Assembly: GCA_963969495.1 (NCBI GenBank)
Contig: OZ018327.1
Span: 33,121,175 to 33,185,174 of the forward strand
Reading direction: 5' to 3'
From: Ceratothoa steindachneri
Lineage: Eukaryota; Arthropoda; Malacostraca; Isopoda; Cymothoidae
Length of the DNA stretch: 64,000 nt
Below the pieces are notes generated by a model, which was not told the DNA's origin, did no database searches, and was given only the letters and a program-made list of their open reading frames with translations. The number at the start of each line of letters is the position of its first letter. Within the stretch, counting starts at the first letter, position 1. The translations under genes and the position numbers were made by a program. Shown here piece after piece: positions 42,786-54,689 of the stretch.

Positions 42786-44416
42786 ACGAACTCAGTGATA
42801 GAGAAAGCTGTGATTGAGCGGGAGGCGATCTTATGTGGCACTATATTTTATGTGCCACTGTTTATTAGAGTCGAAGTCGACGAATATAAATGTATTAAAA
42901 AAATCAAAATCACCCGAATAAAACATCCTTCCTCTTGGTCAAAACTATATTCATCTTGGTAGCAAATGTTTACAAAATTAAGTTTAGAAATTGATGCTTA
43001 TTTAAACGACAGCGAAGATGACAAGAGGGGAGATGTGAGGATTGTTGTACTCGTAGCAATTGGGAATTCCGCTTTAGGGGGATTGGAAGTTAAAATCCGT
43101 TTCCAGACTTGAAATTTTAATAATCTGAGATTGTCTCGACGTACTAACACTTGCCGCTTAAGAAAAGAAATATTGCTAGTTTTATAAGCGCTGTATTGAC
43201 TATCTTTAACTCCTAGCTTTTACACGAGCTTAAATTACGATCGAATTTTTCATAAAATCTCATCTTGTAGATTCAAGATTCAGATTCATGGATACCTGTG
43301 GTATTCATCCTCAAATATAATTTTATTCCTCCTCCTCCAATCCAGATATAAATTCAGCAAATAAATGGACAATAGTGGAGGAATTAAAATGGAAGGAAGG
43401 AAGCATGAATGGACTACGTGGTGTTGCAGTAAATTTGATTTGATTGCAGTAAAGAACATTGAAAGATTTTGTTATAATAAGCACCAAATTCTCGTTTCAG
43501 ACGCTTGTTCTGCCTGAGGCATTATTTAACCAAGATCCCAATAAATGTAGAGATACAGAATATTTTATGGATACATAAGAAAGTAATCATGTAGGACGCG
43601 AACTATGTAGCTGTAATTCAAAATAATATAAATTTAATCTTTTTAATAAATTAGAGTTAAATTCAATGTGCTCTTCTGAAGAACACAATTAGAGACTGAT
43701 CAGTGAGAACCACGCTTCTAGGATGTCTGTGTTCTCGGTAACTGTTGGCTTAGTCTCATAGTGCCATCTAATCTGGCTCTCCAAATAATGTTGGTAACTG
43801 TAAATGATTTGCCTTAACAAAGTCTATGACTTCAATAAAATAAATTCTAGTGTTTAATAGAGTTGAGTTAAAATACAAATTTAAATTTTAGAGCGAGTTT
43901 CAGATGACAAATTCGAATTTGTAACCGACCCCAAATTAATAGACATTATTTTCGATTTATTGCTTTAAAATGGAAAAGGTTTAGAATAATGCATTTATCG
44001 CCAAGACTTTGAGATTCTAAACTAAAAAAGAATACTTGCCAAGAAATTACGCGCCTTTATACGAAGATTACAGAACAATGTTTTGTTGTGTTATGTAACT
44101 CTAACGCCCTCTTCACCTCAACATTCCTAAAATCCAAGGGTGATTTTGGAGGAGGTAAACAGTCGAGGATCCATGAGCAAGCATGACTAAGCACAACATT
44201 TGAAGGGAAATAAAAAGTCAAGTTAGGCTGTGATGTTTACAGGCAGGAAGTGCTTTTGGTGCTAATGGGGTGGGGGTACCATAAAAAATAATTGGTACTT
44301 ACTAAAAAGAGGGTACTGATTTAACTAATAGGAAGGCAAGAAACGTATTTCAGCGGAAAGAAAGATTGGTCACAAATAGTGCAGGGTTTCTGGGACATTG
44401 CTGTATCCTACTTTCC
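42786..44416. other. AT-rich intergenic stretch, no gene recognised
   Basis: Downstream of the secreted-peptide gene on the minus strand, so it may include its 3' untranslated region. A minus-strand AATAAA at 43961-43956 lies about 455 bp after the stop and is a possible but distant polyadenylation signal. Confidence 0.45.
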
Positions 44417-45983
44417 TCAGGGAGCTGGTGCAGGCCAGGGAGCTGGATGAGCGGGAGCTGGTAGAGGAGGTCGAGTTTCTTCTTCAGAACATGAATCTGA
44501 CTCTGAACTTGAAATAGACAATGACGAGTTAGACTCAGAACTTGAACCTGTTTGTTCCTCGCGACTTCCAGAACCTTTATCTGGTTTGCCTGGTATTATG
44601 CCACCAGGGAAAGGAGGTGATCGTCTCACAAATCTGATATGATCTCTGTAATGAAAAAAAAGAAAGAAAGGTTGTTAGATTTATGATACCGAGAGTAAAT
44701 AGGCTTCTCTAATTCAATTTCTAAGAACAATCGAATCCCTAATGGAATGAAAAGCCGCTGCACCCAGCTCTAGAACTTTCTCGTCCCTAAGTTTTGGCAA
44801 TGTATAATCTCTGCTCTCATATTTATCAACGAGATATCCATCACACTCTATTGCAAGATGCAGAAATAAAAGAACAGGAAAGAGACGTATCTAAAAACAA
44901 GAGGCACAGGGATCACTTGGTTGGGCATTGAACATCAAATCAGTGAATCCTAAAACAAACAAACAAATTGGTGTAAAGAAATAGCAGGATTTCTTTTGGT
45001 AAAAAATCACCCATGTTTCTGCGATAGAAGAGGTAAAATAGTCAAATGCAGTGGAATAACTATGCAGTGGTTATTTGAAGTAATTTAGGAACTATTTTTT
45101 ATGCATTGCAATGCACAGGATGTCAAGGAGCCAATTTGAATTTATTATAGGTCAATTCCGTTCCTCCGAAATCTTTTTTGTCCTACATTAAACCCCAAAG
45201 TATGGGAGGCATAGAACCTCCTCCTTGCCTCATCCAGAGGTCAAAGAAGTAAAAGTGTAATAAGAGGAATCTTTCAATTTAGCCACAACTGGTCCAAAGA
45301 AAACGTCTACCATTAAAACCACGACGGTACCTACTTCAATGGGACGCCTGATCGTCTCAGCCGCGATGGTTCGGGAAAAGCCACGCAGAAGCCAATAATG
45401 GCTACCAGGAGGACCACAATAGCAGTCAAGCCTCTGAAATAAAAAATAATATCTGTAAAAAAGTAATCTATACAAGTAATAATAATGGCGCCATAAAAAC
45501 TAGTTTAATTTTCTCGAATTACCGAATCAGACGACTTCTTATGCGTCTCTTTGCCTCTTAGTACTTTACAATTAAGTTAGGTCAGGTATGTGACTATAGC
45601 TTCGATCCCTAACTAAATAAAGCTGAACTAATCTTAAAATCATAATCGTAAAGGATAATCATAAGAGTCGATATCATTCTTTGCTCGTTCAAAACAGAAT
45701 TAATGATAATAACGAAGTATTTGTTATCATTTAGAGGTCATTAAACATTTGTTAATAATTAAAACTAAAGTTACAATTTTTTTTAATTTTGACAAAAGAG
45801 GAACAAAAGACTCTTTATCTTCCTGTTTTTCAAAATATTTAACTTCTTTGCGCTTATATTGGTATTTCGGATGGTCCCAACACTCCACCGACCCATTATG
45901 GTTTACTTAAAAACCAAACGTGATAATGGTTGAAGCCTAGATTGAAATGATTCCCTTCCTGGAAGAGGAGCGACTTACCTCAT
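44417..45983 (-). CDS. Small secreted peptide precursor, Pro-rich with Ser/acidic spacer, three exons
   Basis: Minus-strand coding exons are 45983-45979 (ATGAG, donor GTAAGT), 45433-45335 and 44645-44417, giving 110 residues; introns are GT-AG. The N-terminus MRGLTAIVVLLVAIIGFCVA is a strong signal peptide. The mature part starts FPEPSRLRRSGVPLKD, then RFVRRSPPFPGGIIPGKPDK, a spacer with SSSESNSSLSISSSESD followed by EEE, and a tail PPLPAPAHPAPWPAPAP. Two RR sites could be processed by a furin-like protease. The family is not recognised. Options are a Pro-rich antimicrobial peptide, a neuropeptide-like precursor, or a phosphorylated matrix peptide (several Ser-x-Glu sites). The middle donor is GTAGGT. 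If the next GT 4 nt downstream is used, the frame ends at a TAG after 35 residues, so the third exon depends on that choice. Confidence 0.78.
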
Positions 45984-47785
45984 TGTTTCCCTGAGTTTCA
46001 GAGTGGAATGGAGTCGGTTGAATTGAGAAAAGCCGCTTGAACAGAAGAGGCCGCACTTGTGCTCGCGATAGAGTTCTCTTCTTACACTGAATCCAGTGCC
46101 GGAGATTCTAAACGAACAAGACTAGACTCGGTACAATCCAATGTCGATTTAGGGACAGATATCAACTTCCATTGTGACGCCACAGTCAATGGCTACCGGT
46201 GGCCTCATTTAAGTCTTTGTTTAAATAAGGTGATGACGCCATGCGCTGAGGCCTTGCGAGGGAGACAGGGCTTGGTCGTACTGTGATATACCTGCACTGT
46301 GTAAAATTCGGAGCCTGAGTGGGTTCAAATTGTCTTTTATTTTCTATACATTTAGGGTTTTTGAGGTTTAATATAGAATCATTTCAACCCTAATCTATTT
46401 CGTTGAAATCGCGAGGAGGGTTGTGTATATAAAATATCTGAAATTTATCCAGACGATGCTTCAATCAATTTTTTCACTGGCAATTAACAAGCCACTCATC
46501 GAGGTCACTTCAAAGTTTGGAACCCTGCAAGAGCAAAATCTTCACCAGGTCTTTTTCAAGTAATCTTGTGAGCCTCTGATCTCTTGACTTTTGTGGCAGC
46601 GATGATCAATTGATATAAGTTTTCTATTTTGCCAATGTCAGAACAATTCAAGAGCTTAGAAACTTGAAGGCGTTCTCCCTAAATCTTGTTCTTTAAGAGT
46701 GATTGTTCAAATCGCTCAATCTTTTTTAGAACTTGAAACATCTTAGTCCTCTAAGATCAAAGAGCACTTTGAAAATCCTAAAGCTCCCTTCAATTTAACA
46801 TTTTTATCAATAGAACTTTGAAGGTAAATAATTTTTCCCAAATACCTATTATAAAGTGTAAATTGATCGGTGTTAGGAATAACTCTCGGGAAGAAGAAGA
46901 GATCATCAACATAGGATGGTAAAATGACACGAATCTGAAGGTATTTCAAAGATGCTGGGGATGTTAAATGCCCAGTTTAAATACAGAAAATTGAATGACA
47001 TAGCTTGGTTTGTGGGGTCGGGGGGGGGGGGTATAAAAATTATCTATTTTGCCCCATTTGAGCACCGTTGAAACGAGAAAAATCACTCACGAGTGATGGG
47101 TTGTGCTCTGTGATGATAGAGACTCGATGACAATTGAATATATTTGAATTTCTCTTTCTAATTTAATTTCATGACAAAGATCTTAAAAATTATTATTCAA
47201 CAGTCTAAATATTATGTTTATTAACAGCACTAAAATACTACCCATCCCCCTTTAGGAGCAATCAAAGACGAAGCCACTTATTATTTTCTGCCCGCCTTGG
47301 TGGCTTTTCGTAGCGATGGAGATCAATGTGCTGTGGTCAGAAACCTCCTCTCCATTTTCCTTATCTCGAAGTATACCCCCATCCACTACTCGTTCCGAGT
47401 AATTATAGAGCCTCTCTTCTTCAGCTTCACTTCTATTGTTACATGGTTCTTACACAAAAGCAGTTTACCGCTTACAAATCTCAACTTAGCCCACACATGG
47501 AAAACATGATGACAATGGGTGCGGTTGGTTTAAATCAATTAATGACACCGTCATTTGAACTAGTTTTTCTGGGTAGCTCAAATGATATATTCTGAAACTT
47601 GAACTTTCCTATAAAGGACGAGGGACGTCACATAGGAAATTGGAAGCAGTGGGAGATGTAATTAATTGCCTTAAACTAACCTTCACTCACACAATTTTTG
47701 AGCTCACATCCCATAAGCAAAACCACTGTCTCGCCATCATTATCCCGATTTAATGGGTGAGCCATTTAGCCCAGTTGGAGTGGTT
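45984..47785. other. Spacer upstream of the secreted-peptide gene, no gene recognised
   Basis: The first part holds the 5' untranslated region and promoter of the minus-strand gene; a TATTTAAA-like word lies near 46220. A YVDD-containing frame at 46743-46949 lacks other RT motifs. A run of 12 G lies near 47010. Confidence 0.4.
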
Positions 47786-47789
47786 TGCT

Positions 47790-48062
47790 TACCAACGGTG
47801 ATTTGTCACCGAGTTTTTTTACCACTCCTCGGTAGTCTGATAGGTTTCATGGTTCGGCTTGGTGGGAGTGCCTTGTACGAGAGACACTGAATCCAAAGGG
47901 TAGAGATAGCTCTTCTTTCTTTATTGTAGGCTGCGTAAATGTGATCAGCAATTTCTTTATGGGTAAAGGAATCTTGGAACTGGATTCACTATTTGTTATT
48001 CGGCGGGAACTTGGAAAGACTTCAGATGTATCTCTCTTGATAGATTTTGGGTCTTCATCTTG
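47790..48062. repeat. Dispersed repeat shared with 61388-61645
   Basis: Both segments contain GGTGATTTGT, ACCGAGTTTT, CACTCCT, GGTAG, then CACTAAATCC or CACTGAATCC, and CTTCAGATGTATCT with TTGATAGATTTTG in the same order and orientation. Divergence and small indels indicate an old dispersed element; no protein is encoded. Confidence 0.75.
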
Positions 48063-48829
48063 AATAGAATAGAATAGAAGAAAAGGTGTGAGAGAGTGTA
48101 AAAGGCTAGTGCATCCAGAGCTATGCCACCCCACCTCCTCTCTTCTGGCCCACAGTCGTGGCCAGAAGTGAGGAGAAGGGGCGAGAGAGCCTGGAATCCT
48201 CCTATTCCCACTTTCCCCACTCCCTGTGCCTTGCGGCGCCGGTGAGAGGGTAACATGGGAAAGAGTAAGGGGAGCTATAATATAGCAAGAAACTAGTAGA
48301 AGATCAAACAGATGACCTAGGTGGTCTTTACCCTACATCTAATACGCGGTGCTTATTCCATGATGTGTATCACCCCCCCTTCCCCGCGTATATTTGTAGA
48401 GCCCATTAAGAAAGACAGTAACCAAGAGTTAGTGAGGAATGGAAAGAAGTTAGAGGTGTGCGTTGAGCCGCAAGATTCTTGGAGGTCAAGCTAATTTCTG
48501 TCCATTTTAATTAGTTAGAAGTTGGAATTATAGTTATAGAGGAAGTACCTGAGATCCAGGTGTCTGTGCTTTCCGTTTTTGTTACCTAGTACTTATAGTT
48601 GGCATTCAAACCGTTATTAGTGGGTGTTTGTTTTTAAGTAGAATTTGTTTGCTTTTCTCGCATGTTATGTTGTATTCTAACTAACTATTCTTGCATGTAT
48701 GTTCTCCCTTTTATCTTTTCGCTTTCACATTTGCTGTTCCTCAAGGGTTTTTGCTACCCTTTCTTTCGTCGTTTTGCTGTATCTCTTTATCTGTTGTCAA
48801 ATCCGGTGATGTATCCTTACCGCTACGTG
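48063..48829. other. Spacer, no gene recognised
   Basis: Unique sequence with short frames only. It adjoins the 3' end of the minus-strand LINE, whose exact end is not fixed. Confidence 0.4.
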
Positions 48830-48969
48830 TAGATGTATTCTTCTTCTTCGTCGTCATTTTCGATCCTCGCCCTGCTTGGGAAGAGGTGGTGAGGCCTCCA
48901 GTCTACTCCTAGTTCTATTTGCGTTGACAGTTCGTGTTTAATTTCGTCATGTGTTCTCTCGATGACTCT

Positions 48970-49237
48970 TTAGGCTCTCTTCATGATTAACTTGTTTAAG
49001 GACTCGACGTTGTTTTCTCTGTGCAGTTCTTCTATCCTTCTTCTCTCTGCCCTTCTTGCAATTGTCACTAGGTACATTGCTTTGTTCTGGACTCTTTGTA
49101 GTTCGAGCAGTTTAGTTCGTGACAATGTACACATTGCGATTGCTGGATAGATGAGTGTTGGTTGGATAATCGCATGGGAAATCTTCTTTTCATTCTCTTG
49201 ACTTAAATTTCTTAATTTATACAGGAGTACTGTGTAC
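48970..49237 (-). pseudogene. LINE copy 2 ORF2, C-terminal part beyond the insertion
   Basis: Reads TVLLYKLRNLSQENEKKI, TLIYPAIAMCTLSRTKL and LQRVQNKAMYLVTIARRAER, with a stop after LIMKRA. It corresponds to the 6482-6900 part of copy 1 and to the 3' block of copy 3. The insertion separates it from the RT core. Confidence 0.85.
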
Positions 49238-52200
49238 AGCAGAGGGGGTCTTTTTGTGGACTCGTACCGCACCTTTTATGGTAGAAATGATCTCTACCGA
49301 TAAGATGGGGTAGATCTTTCCTTTAAAGGAAAGGCCTTTCTGTAGAACATCATCCAGGATGTCGTAGAGAAGACCCAAAGGAGTATCCGGCCTAGAGTGA
49401 GGGCGGACGTACGCCAGTACGCCCGTCTCACTCCTGAAACGACCTTCTCAGAAGTCGCAAAGAGGGGTGCCTCCTTGCCAACAAATAAGCCGGGAAACGG
49501 AAGAGCGTAGGGAGTCTTACAGTCGGGGACACCCTGAAAGTTCTTCTGTTCAATGCGAGGTCAATCAGGAACAAATTTCCTGAGCTCCGTGGCCTCGTAG
49601 CGACGGAAGAACCCGAAATGGTAGCCATATCCGAATCGTGGATAAAAACCTCAAACCGAGACTTTGAAGGCGAATTCACGGTTCCTGGCTACCAACTCTT
49701 CCACAAAGATAGGCCAGACAGAGAGGGTGGCGGGGTAATGTTGTATGTCAAGGATACAATTGAATCTACAAACTCCAACATTATATCCGACCACGAGCTC
49801 CTAGGCGTTGACCTAGAGATAGGTCCTGTCAGATACAGGACCCTGGTGCTTTACAGGCCCCCTTCCCAACCCGTTGAGAAGGACAGGGAACTGTACCAGC
49901 TGCTGGGTGAGCTTGTTTAAGGCAGAGTGTGCATCGTTATGGGCGACTTCAACAGCCAAGTTGACTGGGTAACCAGAGCAGCCTGTGGCGAGAGCGCGCT
50001 ACTCTTAGAGTTCGCCAACAACGAGTTCCTCACTCAATGGGTCAGAGAACCGACGAGAGGAGACAAAATCCTCGACTTGGTCTTCGCCTCTGAGGATGAT
50101 ATCGGTGAGGATGTCTCTGTAGGCGAAGAGCTCGGTGGCAGTGATCACCAGCTAGTTAGATTTAGCGTCAAAATCCCGAAGGTAAGGTCTGTTACCAGTT
50201 ATTCAAGGAAACTTGACTTGAGAAGAGCAGACTTTGCAAGCCTTCGTGCTGGACTGACTGACGCGAGGCTAGAAGTGTGCGATGCTGTTGAAGACTCGTG
50301 GAATAGTTTCAAAACCACATTCATGAGTCTTCAACCGCGTTTCATCCCTTGAAATGCACCCGTCAGTCTTCTGTTCAACCAAAGTGGTTTAATCGAGAAA
50401 TCGGCCAACTGCTTATGGAGAAGAGAACTGTGTACCGGCAATCGAAGACTGCCGGTGACTTTGACGAATACTGGAGGCTAGCCAGGATAGTGAAGTCCAG
50501 CATAAGGGTGACTAAGCGGTCTGAGGAACTCCGAGTGGCGAAACTCTGTAAACAGAATCCCAAGGAGTTCTTTGGCTATGTAAACAGCCGTAAGCCAATC
50601 CGTCGAACGATTGGCCCTTTAAGGAATGAGGAGGGGACATTAAAGCATTCAGATGCAGAAAATGCTAACCTCCTCAACGACTACTTCTCTTCAGTATTTA
50701 ACGAAGAGAGTGGTCCCATCCCCCAGCCGACGGATTCCTACTCGGGGGAAAAGTTGGAGGATATGGACTTCACCGAAGGAGAAATAAAAAAGAAGATCAC
50801 AGACTTAATGACGAATAAGTCACCTGGCCCGGATGGGTTTCTACCTAAAGTATTGAAAGAAGTGACTCCTATCTTCAAGAAAAGAGACCGTAGCCAACCG
50901 TCGAACTACCGACCTATCAGTCTGACTTTGATACTCAGTAAATTCATGGAAAGCATGATGTTGGACAAAATGACTTCGCATTTAGAGTCAAACCTGCTAC
51001 TGAGGAGTTCTCAGCACGGCTTCCGAAGGCAACTGTCATGCCTGACGAACCTTGTGGAATTCTTCCACTTCGTCTTCAGTGAGCACGATCGGAATAAGGC
51101 GGTGGATGTAGTGTACTTAGACTTTCAGAAAGCCTTTGTTAAGGTACCACACCGCCGCCTTCTCTGGAAAGTGCGAGCGCTGGGCATAGACGGAAAAGTA
51201 GCCGGCTGGATCGAGAACTGGCTAAGTTGTAGACGGCAACGGGTGGTGGTGAATGGACAGGCTTCTGAGTGGGTGTCCGTTACTAGCAGGGTGCCTCAAG
51301 GTTCTGTCCTGGGACCACTACTATTCATCATCTACGTCAACGACATGGACGGTGACATGGTTGCCAAGATTTCCAAATTTGCCGACGATACCAAGCTTGG
51401 TATGAACGTTGCAAAGGATGAAAATACTGCAAGCCTGCAGGAAGATCTTCGGAAGATTGGGGAGTGGTCTGATACGTGGCAAATTCCTTTCAACGTAAAC
51501 GAATGCAAAGTGATGCATATCAGCCACCGAAATCGTCAATCACCCTATATCCTTAAGGGCACTGCTCTTGAATCCACCGACACTGAGAAGGACTTGGGTG
51601 TAACTAGCACGAGTGATCTCAAGTTCTCGAAACAGTGTATTGAGGTGGAGAAGAAAGCCCAAAGGATATTAGGGTATATAAAGCGACAGTTTTGATATCA
51701 GAACAAGGAGATAGTACTGTGTCTGTACAACTCCCTCGTCCGACCGCACCTGGAGTATGCTGTACAATTTTGGAGTCCTTCATTCCGAAAAGACATCGCG
51801 AGATTGGAACGCGTGCACGCCAGGACAACCAAACTGATTCACTCTATCAGACATAGAAGTTATGAAGATAGATTAAGGGAATTCGATATGTTCTCGATGG
51901 AGACCCAGAGACTACGTGGTCAGCTTATCGAAGTATTTAAAATACTTCGAGGCTTCGACAGACTGGGCTACGGGGATATTTTCCAGCTCAGCGAGGGAAA
52001 AACAAGAAATCACGGGTTTAAACTTGAACTGAAGCGATACCACCGTGATCTTTGTGGTAAATTCTTCACTTACAATATTTACGGTAGTTGGAACGCACTT
52101 CCGACGGAAGTTGTCAACAGTGAATCTGTTGACCAGTTCAAGTTAAGACTAGATAAAGTCTTGCGAAATCGCCGTTAAGATCCTCGCGAGTGATCTTCGA

Positions 52201-52304
52201 GGTTGCCAACGGACACCTTCGAAGATTACGCCAAAAGTACCCTCCTTGTATTGACCGTAAGGTCTTCTAGGGTACTTATTTTTCTTGTAGCTCCTTGTAG
52301 CTCT
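49238..52304 (+). pseudogene. CR1-like LINE, copy 2, 5'-truncated and nested
   Basis: It starts inside the esterase part of ORF1 (equivalent to about 26405 of copy 1) and ends at the family 3' repeat, here CTCCTTGTAG-type. The catalytic DGVH block has become DGVD. ORF2 spans 49618-52178 in pieces. A stop replaces Gln near 49918, and a frameshift lies near 50349. A 90-bp in-frame deletion, between short GARGTG repeats, removes 30 residues before TPIFKK at about 50864, and a stop near 51694 follows QF. Motif A keeps YLDFQKAF, but the next Asp is Val (AFVKVPH). Motifs GVPQG and FADD are kept, though GVPQG has Gly to Arg (SRVPQG). Sequence is otherwise very close to copy 1. Confidence 0.92.
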
Positions 52305-54620
52305 GTTCCCTTTCTGTATTCTCACGGCTACGTGTATCGTGTAATCGGATTTCGTTATTGTCAAACCTAGTACTTTACAGTCGTTACTGTATCCATATCT
52401 TGCATTATCCACGTTGATGTCTGCTACTTTTCTTCTGTATTTGGGAACTATCTGAAATTTGTCTCTGTTCGTACTGATTTTCCATCTGCGTTCGTATTCG
52501 TTAATTCTTCGAACTTCTTCTGCCGTCCTTCTTGCTTGAAATTGAGCGTGCTTGTATGGAGACACCACAACTTTGGTAATATCATCCGCAAATTGTATGT
52601 TCATACATCCCACCATCATTGGAGGGGGGGGGGGGTGTCCGCTGTATAAACAGCGTATAATACCGGACTCAGGCAACTGCCTTGGGGCACTCCGGCCTCC
52701 AGCTTAAAGGGTTCCATTTGGTGATTACCCATGTCTATATACGCGTATCTATCAGCTATATAGTTGCATAGCAACCTTTCCAGCTGACTGCTGAATCCGA
52801 GCCGAAGTATCTTATATTGTATGCCTTTCTGCCATACTTTGTCGAACGCTTTGGACACGTCTCTACATAATATGTTCATATTCTTCTTTTCGCCTTTGAC
52901 CTTGGCTATTTTCTCCATAATTAAACAGAGTGCCATATACGTGCTCCTGTTCTTCCGGAATCCGAATTGGCACTCATTGTACAGGCTGGTATCCACCAGA
53001 TGTTGATCGAGTTTCTTCTTTAGATCTTTTCATATACTTTCTCGATGAAATCAAGCAGAGATATTGGTCTATAGTTTTCAACCATGTGTGGAGATTTTCC
53101 TGGCTTTGGGATAAAAATCAGTTTTGCTACCTTTAGGTCTTTAGGATAGTAGCCTGTATTAAGGCAGGCAATAAATAGGTTATTCAATCCCTACAAGATG
53201 TTATTGGTCACTTCTGTGTAGTTTCTCTTTGTGGGTCCTGAGATTCCAGGCGCCTTTTGTTTGAACCTGTTTATGGTATATTTTAATTCCTGTACGGATA
53301 ATGTAGCATCATTTCCCTTATTGTTGTTTCTCGTTATGTAAACCGAATAATAGTGTTGTCTGCTGGCCGTTGTCTGTTTGAGTTCTTCGACAATTACGTT
53401 CTTAAAATCAATGTCGAAATTTTCATTTTCTTCTTCGCTGATTCTAAAAACATTTCTCCAGTATTCTTTGAAAACTATTTCTATCTCACTTTCGTCCTCA
53501 ATTAGTATCCCACTCTCCTCTTTAATCTTGATCTGATCCTTTGCTCTTTTCTCTTCATTCTATCTACCCATTACCCAAATTTCTTTGGGGATTCTTCGAC
53601 ATCTAACTTCCTTACCTGGTTGTTCCAATATTCTTGTTGCTTATCGCTTATCATTTGCGTTAATTCTCTTTTATTTCTTCTAAGTTAGTTGTATAGGTCT
53701 CTACTAAGTCCTTCTCCCCGAACTTGTTCAGAGATAAGTCTCATTTTCATATTTTTATTTATCATTTCTTGTGACCATCTAAAGCTTTGGATCGTTCTAA
53801 AGGCTCTTTTTGGAATTATTTTTTCGTCTGCTCTAATCAGTGTCCTCCTAATTTCTCTAAGTCGATTTCTTCTATATTCGCTTTGATGAAAGTCCTTGGT
53901 TCATATTCTCTTAAAACTTCTTTGTACTTTGTCCAGTCTGCCTAGTGATAGGCTTTCCATTTCTTACCTGGCTTCTGTATGGGATTCTGGTTAATGGTAA
54001 GTAGTGTAGCTATGTGGTCGCTGATCGATATGTCAACCAGTTCCCCCAAAAATATTAAATGGCAAGTTAAAGTTTGCGAGGCAGATATCTGGCTTACTTG
54101 TCGTTCTGTGATGTATATATGTGGGAAAATCTGGCCCCAGTCTTTGAAGCATTCTCCTATCAAGCATCGTTTTCAAATGCCTGCCCGCGTTGTTGTTTGT
54201 TCTATATCCGTTTTCCGCGCAGTGTGCGTTCAAGTCTTCCATAAATATGACTGGGTTCCTGTTAATAAAAAGCTTAGTGAAGTTGGAAATTGGTAATCCG
54301 TCTCTTCTTTGGGGTTGGTACCCCGTGGCTATTATAAGACTAGTTAGTTTTAATTGTATCTCTACTGCTGCATAGGATTCGGTTAGTCTTTGCTGAGTCT
54401 TATAGTTTAGTTTCTTCTTGATTGCCATTGCTACTCCGTCATGTCTTTGTCTTGAAGGCTTTGTTGATACAACGTTGTAATTCCATATTTTTATTTTTCT
54501 GTTTCTAGGTATAATCCGTGGCCAGATATAAAAATAACATCTTGGTCTAGCTCTCTAAAGATATTTCCGTATATGCATTTTTACCAATCCAACCGTTAGT
54601 ATTAATTTGAAGTATTTCCA
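52305..54620 (-). pseudogene. LINE copy 2 ORF2: endonuclease and RT, broken
   Basis: The endonuclease part (54033-54428) has IIATGYQPQRRDGLPISNF, MEDLNAHCAENGYRTNN and LGPDFPTYIHHRTTSKPDIC. The RT part (52616-52996) has QFGFRKNRSTYMALCLIMEK, LCRDVSKAFDKVWQKG (motif A) and EAGVPQGSCLSPVLYAVY (motif B). After a run of 12 G at about 52624 the frame shifts to NIQFADDITKVV (motif C, FADD intact) and RRINEYERRWKISTNRDKFQ. It ends at the CR1-like junction. Several stops lie in 53000-54000. Confidence 0.85.
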
Positions 54621-54689
54621 GTTTACGTTTGTCCATTTTGATATTCCATTTTGGTTTTCCGTTTGTCTCTTTAGGTCTTGTTTAACGTT

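Noticed and set aside
46743..46949. Frame with YVDD, suggesting an RT fragment
   Set aside because: No other RT motif precedes or follows it on either strand, and neighbouring frames give no retroelement homology.
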